In this document: positions 57,420 through 64,000 of the stretch, piece by piece
Layout of the letters: each line of letters opens with the position of its first letter
Position numbering within the stretch: the stretch's first letter is position 1
Source of the DNA: Streptomyces sp. NBC_01288
GTDB lineage: Bacteria > Actinomycetota > Actinomycetes > Streptomycetales > Streptomycetaceae
DNA: 64,000 nucleotides
NCBI RefSeq assembly: GCF_035982055.1
Contig: NZ_CP108427.1
Location: forward strand, 9,795,001 to 9,859,000
Direction of reading: 5' to 3'
Translations under genes and position numbers: made by a program
The notes under the pieces: generated by a model
The model's input: only the letters and a program-made list of their open reading frames with translations
What the model was told of the DNA's origin: nothing
Database searches by the model: none

Positions 57420-58448
57420 CTACCCGTTGAGGTCGTTCACCAGCACCGCGGCCCCGTCGAAGCGGCCGGCCTTGAGATCCGTCAGCGCGTCCGCGGCCCG
57501 TGACAGCGGATAGGTGTGCGTGGTCGCGCGCACGTCGTGCCGGGCGGCCAGATCGAGGAACTCCCGTGCGTCCGCACGGGTGTTGGAGGTGACGCTGCGC
57601 AACTCCTTCTCGTAGAACAGCTCGTGCTCGTAGTCCAGGGGCGGTGTGTCGCTGAGGTGGATGCCCGCGACCGCGAGGACCCCGCCCCGGTCGAGCGCCC
57701 GCAGTGCCACCGGCACGAGATCGCCGACCGGCGCGAACAGGATCGCGCTGTCGAGCGGCTCCGGCGGCGCCTCGTACGCGTCACGCGCCGAGGCCGCCCC
57801 CAGCTCCAGCGCGAGCCGCTGCGCCGCCAGGCCCCGGGTCAGCACATGCACGGTGGCCCCTTCGGCGAGCGCCACCTGGGCGCACAGATGGGCGCTGCCC
57901 CCGAAGCCGTAGAGACCGAGCCGTCCGCCCTGCGGGAGGGTGGCCCGGCGCAGCGCGCGGTAGCCGATGATCCCGGCGCACAGCAGCGGTGCCAGGGCGA
58001 CGTCGTCGAGGCCGGCGGGGAGTCGGTGGGCGAACGCGGCCGGTACGGTCGTGTACTCCGCGTAGCCGCCGTCGGCGTCCCAGCCGGTGTACTCGGAGCG
58101 CGGGCACAGATTCTCCGCCCCGCGCAGGCAGTACGCGCAGGTGCCGTCGGTGCGGCGCAGCCACGCGACGCCCACCCGGTCACCGACCGCGAAGCCACTT
58201 ACCCCGGCCCCGAGCCCCGCCACCTCCCCGACGACCTCGTGCCCCGGGGTCACCCTCTGCCTGTGCACCGGCAGATCCCCCTCGGTGACATGCAGATCGG
58301 TCCGGCACACCCCGCACGCGCGCACGTGCACGAGCAGTTCGTCATCCCCAGGTACCGGCACCGGCTTCTCCACGAGCTGGAGAGAGCCTCCCTCGACGGG
58401 CCCCGGCTCGGTCACGGCCCACGCGCGCATCGTCGTCGTATCCGCCAT
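57420..58448 (-). CDS. Zinc-dependent alcohol dehydrogenase (MDR superfamily)
   Basis: 342 residues. Catalytic zinc: CGVCRTDLHV and GHE; Rossmann motif GLYGFGGSAHLCAQVA. The structural zinc site reads DGTCAYCLRGAENLC, so the first Cys of the usual four is an Asp, a variant seen in one subgroup of these enzymes. The ATG at 58448 opens MADTTTMRAWAV; the second Met at residue 7 is also possible. Divergent from the VOC gene (103 bp). It stands 210 bp upstream of the MIB cluster but is not known to be part of it. Confidence 0.9.
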   Translation of the reverse strand: MADTTTMRAWAVTEPGPVEGGSLQLVEKPVPVPGDDELLVHVRACGVCRTDLHVTEGDLPVHRQRVTPGHEVVGEVAGLGAGVSGFAVGDRVGVAWLRRTDGTCAYCLRGAENLCPRSEYTGWDADGGYAEYTTVPAAFAHRLPAGLDDVALAPLLCAGIIGYRALRRATLPQGGRLGLYGFGGSAHLCAQVALAEGATVHVLTRGLAAQRLALELGAASARDAYEAPPEPLDSAILFAPVGDLVPVALRALDRGGVLAVAGIHLSDTPPLDYEHELFYEKELRSVTSNTRADAREFLDLAARHDVRATTHTYPLSRAADALTDLKAGRFDGAAVLVNDLNG

Positions 58449-58551
58449 ACGTCCAGTGTGGAACGGACCGCGGCGTTCGGCGCGCGTCCCGCCCTCCGGG
58501 TGACTAGCGTGAGAATTCGGACAACCCGACCTACCGGAGAGGGCCGCGATC

Positions 58552-59346
58552 ATGGCCGTACAACCTGAGGGAACCCCCTGTTGGGCCGACGCGATGTTCA
58601 GCGACGTGGAGGGGGCCAAGCGTTTCTACGGCGAGGTCCTCGGCTGGACCTTCGGCGACGCGTCGTCGGAGTACGGGAACTACACCCAGGCCTTCGTCGA
58701 CGACAAGGCGGTCGCGGCCGTCGTACCGCCGATGCCCGGAGCGGAGGGCCAGTCACAGTGGTGCCTGTACCTCGCGTCACCGGACGCGGCGGCCACCGCG
58801 GCGAAGATCCGGGAGAACGGCGGCCAGGTGCTCATGGAGCCGATGAAGGTCGGCGACTTCGGCACGATGTGCCTGGCCAGCGAGCCCAGCGGCGCCGTCT
58901 TCGGCGTCTGGCAGGGCGGCGTCCACGAGGGCTTCGAGGCCACGGGCGTGCCCGGCGCCTACGCCTGGGCCGAGGTCTTCACGCGCGAGCCCGCGAAGGC
59001 GGACGCGTTCTTCGCGGCGGTCTTCCCGTACGCGCAGAAGCAGATGGACGGCGGTGACATGGACTACCGGATGTACAACGTCGGCGACGACACGGTGCTC
59101 GGCCGGATGGCGATGGGCGACGAGTTCCCGCCCGAGGTGCCGTCGTACGTCAACGTGTACTTCGCCGTCCCCGACTGCGACGAGGCCGTCGCCAAGGCCA
59201 CCGAGCTCGGCGGCGTCGTGCGCTTCGGCCCCATGGACAGTCCCTTCGGGCGGTTCGCGGCGCTGAGCGATCCGCAGGGCGCCGCGTTCACGGTCATCGA
59301 CGTGAACACGACCAAGGGGGATCTCCCGACGAGCAAGGACGTCTAG
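58552..59346 (+). CDS. Two-domain VOC (glyoxalase-like) protein
   Basis: 264 residues made of two VOC domains (about 8-120 and 135-255): CWADAMFSDVEGAKRFYGEV in the first, YAWAEVFTREPAKADAFFAA in the second, each ending with a conserved P-x-G-x-x-F/V loop (PSGAVFGVWQ and PQGAAFTVID). Double-domain members resemble hydroxylase or antibiotic-binding proteins of Streptomyces. Substrate unknown. GAGAGGGCC upstream of the ATG at 58552 is the ribosome site. Confidence 0.9.
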   Translation: MAVQPEGTPCWADAMFSDVEGAKRFYGEVLGWTFGDASSEYGNYTQAFVDDKAVAAVVPPMPGAEGQSQWCLYLASPDAAATAAKIRENGGQVLMEPMKVGDFGTMCLASEPSGAVFGVWQGGVHEGFEATGVPGAYAWAEVFTREPAKADAFFAAVFPYAQKQMDGGDMDYRMYNVGDDTVLGRMAMGDEFPPEVPSYVNVYFAVPDCDEAVAKATELGGVVRFGPMDSPFGRFAALSDPQGAAFTVIDVNTTKGDLPTSKDV

Positions 59347-59359
59347 CCCAGGCCGTGCG

Positions 59360-59998
59360 TCAGCTCCCGTCGGCCGCCCACCAGACGGGAGCGCAGGCCA
59401 CGGCCGCGTCGACCAGGTCGGCCTTCGTGACGGAGGGGTCGTCGAGCCACGCCCGGATGGCTCCCGCGAAGCCGCGCGCCATGAACTGCGCGATCACGTG
59501 ACGGTTGGCGTCGGGGAGTCCCGGGTGGTGGCCGTCGGCCATGAGGGCGAGCGTGTAGTCGCTGAAGTGGCGTACGAGGGCCTCGTACACACCGCTGTCG
59601 GCCGGGTCGACGAGGGCGTGCCGGTATATCGGCAGGAATCGCTCGACGTGGTCGGCGACCTCGGACGTGGCCAGGCGCAGCAACTCGGGAGCCGATCCGC
59701 CCCGCGCGCGGTGCTCGGCCTCCAGCAGGTGGCCGCGGTCCAGGTCGGCGCGGAGCACCTGGATGAGCAGGTCCAGCGGTGAGCTGTACCGGTTGTAGAA
59801 CGTGGCGCGGGTGACCCCGGCACGGTCGGCCAGCTCGCCGATCGTGATTTGCGAGACGGGCCGCTCGGCGGCGAGGTCCACGATCGCCTCCTCGAAGGCC
59901 CGCGTCGTGCGGGTGATGCGCGGATCGATCCGGTCGCTCAGTGCTCTGCCCTCCTCGGGTGCACGTTGCACTCTGCCACGGGGAGTGGTTTTATACAT
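59360..59998 (-). CDS. TetR-family regulator
   Basis: Up to 212 residues; the TetR helix-turn-helix starts at about residue 28 (TRTTRAFEEAIVDLAAERPV, then LADRAGVTRATFYNRYSSPL). The start is uncertain. The ATG at 59998 lies upstream of a promoter-like pair (TTCACC and TATAAA, 17 bp apart), so it may not be transcribed. The best ribosome site (GAGGAGGG) sits before a CTG at 59941, which would give a 193-residue protein beginning LSDRIDPR. It is divergent from the SnoaL-like gene, its likely target. Confidence 0.85.
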   Translation of the reverse strand: MYKTTPRGRVQRAPEEGRALSDRIDPRITRTTRAFEEAIVDLAAERPVSQITIGELADRAGVTRATFYNRYSSPLDLLIQVLRADLDRGHLLEAEHRARGGSAPELLRLATSEVADHVERFLPIYRHALVDPADSGVYEALVRHFSDYTLALMADGHHPGLPDANRHVIAQFMARGFAGAIRAWLDDPSVTKADLVDAAVACAPVWWAADGS

Positions 59999-60018
59999 GT
60001 GTCAAATAGTGCGGTGAA
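59990..60018 (-). promoter_or_regulatory. Candidate promoter of the tetR gene
   Basis: On the minus strand TTCACC (60018-60013) and TATAAA (59995-59990) are 17 bp apart, near the sigma-70-type consensus; TTGACA also occurs at 60005-60000. The region overlaps an ACATGT palindrome at the centre of the divergent intergenic gap, a possible TetR site. Confidence 0.45.
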
Positions 60019-60029
60019 GGGACAAGGTC

Positions 60030-60497
60030 ATGGCCTCGCACACCGAGATCTCACCCCGGGAAGCCGCCGACAGGCTGGCCATCCGCGAGCTGATCGACGC
60101 CTACGCGCACTGCGCGGACCGGCGGGACGCCAAGGGCCAGATGAGCCTGTTCACCGAGGACACCCGCTTCCTGGTGTTCATGGACGCCACGGCAGCCGAG
60201 CCGACGCAGACCCTGCTCGGCCGCGAGTCCCTGGCCCCGGTGTTCGACAACCTCAACACCTACCGGGCGACCACCCACTTCAACGGCCAGAGCACCGTCT
60301 CCCTGGACGGTGACCGGGCGACGGGCGAGAGCTACTGCCTGGCCCATCACATCGGGGTCGACGAGTCCGGGCGGCGCACGCTGATGATCGCCTCCATCCG
60401 CTACCTCGACGAGTTCACCAAGCGGGACGGCGACTGGTACTTCGCCGAACGCCGGCTGATGGTCGACTGGACCGAGACCCGCCCCTCGACACCCTGA
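60030..60497 (+). CDS. SnoaL-like/NTF2-fold protein
   Basis: 155 residues: RLAIRELIDAYAHCADRRDA, then SLFTEDTRFLVFMDATAAEP and the C-terminal sheet RYLDEFTKRDGDWYFAERRL, the SnoaL_4 pattern of polyketide-cyclase/dehydratase-like proteins. It is divergent from the tetR gene, so probably regulated by it, and converges on the LtrA-like gene (13 bp). Function unknown. Confidence 0.88.
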   Translation: MASHTEISPREAADRLAIRELIDAYAHCADRRDAKGQMSLFTEDTRFLVFMDATAAEPTQTLLGRESLAPVFDNLNTYRATTHFNGQSTVSLDGDRATGESYCLAHHIGVDESGRRTLMIASIRYLDEFTKRDGDWYFAERRLMVDWTETRPSTP

Positions 60498-60510
60498 CGC
60501 CGGTGAGCGG

Positions 60511-61725
60511 TCACGTGGCCGGTTCTTCCTCGTAGTGGGCCACGCGGTTGGCCACGGCGACTCCCCAGGGGATGCCGAAGAGCAGGACGAGCGCCAGGCC
60601 GAGGACGAGGGGAGCCGGGCGCAGGGCGCCGACTCCCACGCACAGGACGGCCGTGGCGACACAGGTGCCGGCCAGGGGCCGGTAGAGCCCGAGGTTCTCG
60701 TCCCAGTGGCGCAGGGACGCCGCGAGCACCATCGTCGCGCAGAGCACGACGGCCGCGCCCCCGCACAGCACCCAGGCCGTGGCCGCGGGGGTCCGGCTGT
60801 CGTGGGCGTGCTCGACGAGGCCGACCATCGCGGCGCCCATGGCGGCCACCGCGGCCGTGATCGGCAGATGGACCACCATCCACAGCAGGGCGCACGCGCG
60901 CGTGGGCCGCGGCAGCCGGTGTCCGGCGAAGTCGAAGTAGGTCCACCACGCGCCGAACCCGACGACGACGGCGACGAGTCCGACGGCGAGGGTGAGCGCG
61001 CCGGTCGGCTCGTGGGCCAGTCCATCGACCACCCCGGTCACGTTCTCGCCGAGCACGATGATGATGAACAGCCCGAACCGTTCCGTGAGCGCGTCGGTCA
61101 CGCTGAGGGCGACCACCTGTTCCGGGATGGCCCTCCCGATGACGAGGACGAACCCGGCCAGGTAGACGACGGCCAGCGCACCCCACGTCAGCACGCGGGC
61201 GTCGGCGGGCAGAGCGGCGCTCGCGGCCAGTACGACCGCGCAGGCCGCCGTCCCCGTCACGTACAGCATGCTGGGGCGCCGGAACTCGGGCGTGTCACCG
61301 CGCGAGGCGAGCAGCCACAACAGCGCCAGGACCCCGAACAGCACCCCCGCGTCCACGGCGAACGCGACACCGCGCTCGTCGCCCGCGCCGGGGATGAACG
61401 CGCCCAGCGGGACGAGCACGAGGATCTGCAGCAGGAACATGCTCCGGCCGCGGGCGTCCTCGTGCCCGTGCAGTTCGTGGTGCAGGCTGCCGTTGAGCCA
61501 GGCGATCCACACCAGCGCGAACACCGCGGCGAACAGGCCCAGTCCGTGCCAGTCGAGCTCCCCGGACAGATGGTGGGCGGCCTGCGCGACCAGCACGACC
61601 ACGACCAGGTCGTAGAAGAGTTCCAGCGGCCCGACCACCCGCTCGCGCGGCTGCTCGCCATGCGGGCGCGGCGGTCGCCACAAGTGGCGGCGCACCCGGG
61701 CCCATTGGTCTTGTCGCGAGGTCAT
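60511..61725 (-). CDS. Low-temperature-requirement A (LtrA)-like membrane protein
   Basis: 404 residues with about 11-12 transmembrane helices. It starts with a basic, cytosolic segment and the LtrA signature VGPLELFYDLVVVVLVAQAA (about 30-49); HHELHGHEDARGRSMFLLQI and RFGLFIIIVLGENV follow. LtrA of Listeria is needed for growth in the cold, but the biochemical role is unknown. The ATG at 61725 was chosen; the frame is open a little further upstream. Confidence 0.88.
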   Translation of the reverse strand: MTSRQDQWARVRRHLWRPPRPHGEQPRERVVGPLELFYDLVVVVLVAQAAHHLSGELDWHGLGLFAAVFALVWIAWLNGSLHHELHGHEDARGRSMFLLQILVLVPLGAFIPGAGDERGVAFAVDAGVLFGVLALLWLLASRGDTPEFRRPSMLYVTGTAACAVVLAASAALPADARVLTWGALAVVYLAGFVLVIGRAIPEQVVALSVTDALTERFGLFIIIVLGENVTGVVDGLAHEPTGALTLAVGLVAVVVGFGAWWTYFDFAGHRLPRPTRACALLWMVVHLPITAAVAAMGAAMVGLVEHAHDSRTPAATAWVLCGGAAVVLCATMVLAASLRHWDENLGLYRPLAGTCVATAVLCVGVGALRPAPLVLGLALVLLFGIPWGVAVANRVAHYEEEPAT

Positions 61726-61909
61726 GCGCGCAGCGTAAGGGGCTAGCGGACGAGATCTTCGGACACGGTCCACGGCCGGGCCGCGTGGAGGTCGGTGGCG
61801 AGAGTGAAGTGGCCCAGGTCACCACGGCCCGGCTCTGCCCTGCTCGCCGAGCGGGACCTCGCCCGGGGTGACGCCGAGCCCCTCGCGCGGCCATGGCATG
61901 ATCGGGCGC

Positions 61910-62593
61910 ATGCGTGAACGTGTGGTGGCCGCGTGCGACGGGGCTTCGAAAGGGAATCCCGGGCCGGCCGCCTGGGCGTGGGTCGTCTCGGACGACAAGG
62001 AGAGCCCGGCCCGCTGGGAGGCGGGGCCGCTCGGCAAGGCCACCAACAACGTCGCCGAACTCACCGCGCTGGAGCGCCTGTTGACGGCGACCGCACCGGA
62101 CGTACCGCTGGAAATCCGCATGGACTCGCAGTACGCCATGAAGGCCGTCACCACCTGGCTCCCCGGCTGGAAGCGCAACGGCTGGAAGACCTCCGGCGGA
62201 AAGCCGGTCGCCAACCAGGAGTTGGTCGTCCGCATCGACGAACTGCTGGATGGCCGCTCGGTCGAGTTCCGCTACGTCCCCGCCCACCAGGTTGACGGCG
62301 ACCCGCTGAACGACTTCGCCGACCGCGCGGCCAGCCAGGCGGCCGTCGTCCAGGAACCCGCGGGCAGCGACCTCGGCTCCCCGGAACCGCCCCCCTCGCC
62401 CGACACCCCGAAGAAGCCCGCCCGCGCGGGTGGCGCCAAGTCGGCCCGGAAGAGCGCGAGTTCGTCCTCCCGCACCATCAAGGCCAAGTTCTCCGGCCGC
62501 TGCCTGTGCGGCCGCGCCTACGCGGCCGGCGAGCCCATCAGCAAGAACCCCAAGGGCTGGGGCCACCCGGAGTGCGCCACGGCCGAGGCGTAA
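61910..62593 (+). CDS. RNase HI-like ribonuclease with C-terminal Cys-containing segment
   Basis: 227 residues. The RNase H fold occupies about 1-150, with metal-binding acids Asp10 (ACDGASKGNPG), Glu in NNVAELTALERL, Asp in RMDSQYAMKAV and Asp in FADRAASQAA. It cleaves RNA in RNA-DNA hybrids. A Pro/Ala/Lys-rich linker (about 155-195) leads to a short C-terminal motif, FSGRCLCGRAYAAGEPISKN, then a HPEC end, which looks like a small zinc ribbon. The start could also be the ATG at 61898. A perfect hairpin follows the gene. Confidence 0.88.
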   Translation: MRERVVAACDGASKGNPGPAAWAWVVSDDKESPARWEAGPLGKATNNVAELTALERLLTATAPDVPLEIRMDSQYAMKAVTTWLPGWKRNGWKTSGGKPVANQELVVRIDELLDGRSVEFRYVPAHQVDGDPLNDFADRAASQAAVVQEPAGSDLGSPEPPPSPDTPKKPARAGGAKSARKSASSSSRTIKAKFSGRCLCGRAYAAGEPISKNPKGWGHPECATAEA

Positions 62594-62615
62594 GTCCCTC
62601 ACCTGTTCGACGCGT

Positions 62616-62647
62616 CCCACCGGCCTCGGAGTCCCGAGGCCGGTGGG
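62616..62647 (+). terminator. Intrinsic terminator after the RNase HI gene
   Basis: CCCACCGGCCTCGG and its exact complement form a 14-bp stem with a 4-base loop (AGTC), followed by ACTTCTTT. It lies 22 bp after the RNase H stop and 68 bp before the next gene. Confidence 0.85.
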
Positions 62648-62714
62648 ACTTCTTTGCACCCTCGGCCTGCTACTCTGCGGTTCCACTTGGCCACTTTGAG
62701 TAATCTCCAGGGGT

Positions 62715-63932
62715 GTGCACGTGAAGGTCGCCTGTGTCGGAGGCGGGCCCGCCGGTCTGTATCTCTCGATCCTGCTGAAGCGTCAGGACCCGTCCCACGA
62801 CATCACCGTCTACGAGCGCAACGCCGAAGGCTCGACCTACGGCTGGGGCGTGACGTACTGGCGCGAACTGCTCGACCAACTCCGGGAGTACGACCCGGAG
62901 TCCGCGCAGGCCGTCGACGAGCACTCGGTGCGCTGGAGCGACGGCGTCGCCCGCATCCGGGACCTGACGACCACTCAACCCGGCGACGAGGGCCACGGCA
63001 TCGGCCGCCACCGACTCCTCAAGATTCTCGCCGAACGGGCCCGAACTCTGGGCGTACGACTGGAGTTTGAGTGCGAGGTGACTGCCGACGACCTCCCCGA
63101 CGCCGATCTGATCGTGGCCGCCGACGGCGTCAACAGCGCGCTGCGCACCCGGCACGCCGACCACTTCGGCGCCGAACTCAAGCCCGGCCGCAACCAGTAC
63201 ATCTGGCTCGGCACCAGCAAGGTCTTCGGCTCCTTCACCTTCGCCTTCGTGGAGACCGACCACGGCTGGATCTGGTGCTACGGCTACGCGTTCGGCCCCG
63301 AGGGCAGCACCTGCGTCATCGAGTGCGCACCCGAGACCTGGACCGGCCTCGGCCTCGACACCGCCGCGGAGGCCGACGGACTCGCCCTGCTGGAGAAGCT
63401 CTTCGCCGACCTCCTCGACGGCCACTCCCTGATCGGCCGCGCCTCCGCCGACGGCAGCGCCCAGTGGCTCAACTTCCGCACCCTCACCAACCGCACCTGG
63501 CACCGCGACAACCTCGTCCTGCTCGGCGACGCCGCCCACACCACCCACTACTCCATCGGCGCCGGCACCACCCTCGCCCTGGAGGACGCCATCGCCCTCG
63601 CGGACGCCCTGCGCGACCACACCGAACTGCCGCAGGCCCTCGCCGCGTACGAAAAGCGCCGTAGATCCGCCTTGTTGTCCATCCAGAGCGCGGCCCGCTA
63701 CAGCGCCCAGTGGTACGAGAACCTCCAGCGCTACATCCACCTGCCCCCGCACCGCATGTTCGCGCTGCTCGGCCAGCGGCACTCGCCCCTGCTGCCGTAC
63801 GTCCCGCCGCAGGTCTACTACGGCATCGACAAGGCGGCCGGGCGGCTGGAGGCGCTGCGCCGGTTCAAGCGGTGGCTCGGGCCCAAGGTCGCGCGGACCG
63901 TGCACGCGCGGGCGCTCGCCTCCCGCAAGTAG
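62715..63932 (+). CDS. FAD-dependent monooxygenase, salicylyl-/anthraniloyl-CoA hydroxylase-like
   Basis: 405 residues. FAD motifs: VGGGPAGLYLSILLK (GxGxxG, about 8-22), IVAADGVNSALR (DG motif) and LVLLGDAAHTTHYSIGAGTT (GD motif). The N-terminal STYGWGVTYWRELL region resembles the hydroxylase half of salicylyl-CoA 5-hydroxylase (SdgC-like) and 2-aminobenzoyl-CoA monooxygenase, without their reductase half. It would hydroxylate an aromatic acyl-CoA with NAD(P)H and oxygen. The start is a GTG at 62715 or 62721. Confidence 0.88.
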   Translation: MHVKVACVGGGPAGLYLSILLKRQDPSHDITVYERNAEGSTYGWGVTYWRELLDQLREYDPESAQAVDEHSVRWSDGVARIRDLTTTQPGDEGHGIGRHRLLKILAERARTLGVRLEFECEVTADDLPDADLIVAADGVNSALRTRHADHFGAELKPGRNQYIWLGTSKVFGSFTFAFVETDHGWIWCYGYAFGPEGSTCVIECAPETWTGLGLDTAAEADGLALLEKLFADLLDGHSLIGRASADGSAQWLNFRTLTNRTWHRDNLVLLGDAAHTTHYSIGAGTTLALEDAIALADALRDHTELPQALAAYEKRRRSALLSIQSAARYSAQWYENLQRYIHLPPHRMFALLGQRHSPLLPYVPPQVYYGIDKAAGRLEALRRFKRWLGPKVARTVHARALASRK

Positions 63933-63981
63933 GGCACCCTCCGGGAGCGGTCCGGCTTCCGTGAGCGGTCTGGGAAGGTTG

Positions 63982-63999
63982 GGTGAATGACTATTCACC
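63982..63999. promoter_or_regulatory. Inverted repeat at the window end
   Basis: GGTGAAT-GACT-ATTCACC is a perfect 7-bp dyad about 50 bp after the monooxygenase stop. The core TGAATGACTATTCA looks like a TetR-type operator; it probably belongs to a gene just beyond the window. Confidence 0.5.
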
Positions 64000-64000
64000 A

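Overview
The window is high-GC (about 70%) actinobacterial chromosome with the strong third-position G/C bias, GTG/TTG starts, leading gene overlaps and gene families of Streptomyces. Specific pointers are a 2-methylisoborneol (MIB) terpene cluster with its encapsulin-like shell gene, a popR/clpP3/clpP4-type locus, a 'streptophobe' membrane protein, in-frame TTA codons (candidate bldA control) and many small regulator/enzyme pairs. There are no rRNA, tRNA, phage, IS or CRISPR features that I can support. The mix of accessory metabolism, decayed genes and one-gene regulators is typical of a chromosome arm, but that is inference.

Layout. 1-4.3 kb: end-truncated acyl-CoA dehydrogenase, an NCS1 permease with a cysteine-rich tail, a cytosolic AmiC-like binding protein and a divergent MarR regulator. 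4.5-7.0 kb: Zn-alcohol dehydrogenase plus unknown partner, under a TetR regulator; a near-identical 19-bp site lies in front of both the dehydrogenase and the tetR gene. 7.1-12.3 kb: YCII/ECF42 sigma pair, aldehyde dehydrogenase, ArsR-SRPBCC pair behind a perfect 34-bp palindrome, and a frameshifted reductase. 12.4-17.3 kb: secreted PI-PLC-like protein, aldo/keto reductase, PPOX protein, dienelactone hydrolase, BASS transporter. 17.4-19.6 kb: BlaI-type repressor with two clear operators but no BlaR partner, a SMI1 protein carrying an Lsr2-like DNA-binding tail, and an RlmA/TlrB-type rRNA methyltransferase. 19.6-20.4 kb: a gene-poor stretch with 69-bp tandem repeats.

20.4-27.2 kb: VOC protein, adenosine deaminase, DinB protein, LysR/AKR and SDR/AraC divergent pairs, DUF1905 and SnoaL-like proteins. 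27.6-36.5 kb: a signalling block made of a TTA-containing unknown gene, a double-FHA ABC exporter, a small partner, a Ser/Thr kinase, a streptophobe protein, a Ser/Thr-rich membrane-anchored protein and an RsbW-like ATPase. 36.6-38.2 kb: PopR regulator facing clpP3-clpP4; the ClpP4 copy has lost its catalytic His. 38.4-44.0 kb: epoxide hydrolase, PhnB-like protein, and an SsuABC-like importer with an embedded methyltransferase gene. 44.2-52.0 kb: a tightly coupled oligopeptide-type ABC importer, CocE/NonD hydrolase and TetR operon. 52-53.8 kb: SGNH lipoprotein and the remnants of a hybrid histidine kinase and a STAS protein meeting at a junction. 53.8-57.2 kb: the MIB cluster. 57.4-64 kb: alcohol dehydrogenase, VOC protein, TetR/SnoaL pair, LtrA-like protein, RNase HI with a C-terminal Cys motif, and a FAD monooxygenase.

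The parts most worth follow-up are the ClpP4 lesion with its PopR circuit, the FHA-ABC/kinase block, the SMI1-Lsr2 fusion, the short-N-terminus MIB synthase next to its encapsulin, the shared TetR operator pair, and the histidine-kinase/STAS junction. All functions are assigned by reading motifs and family resemblance; no database search was run.
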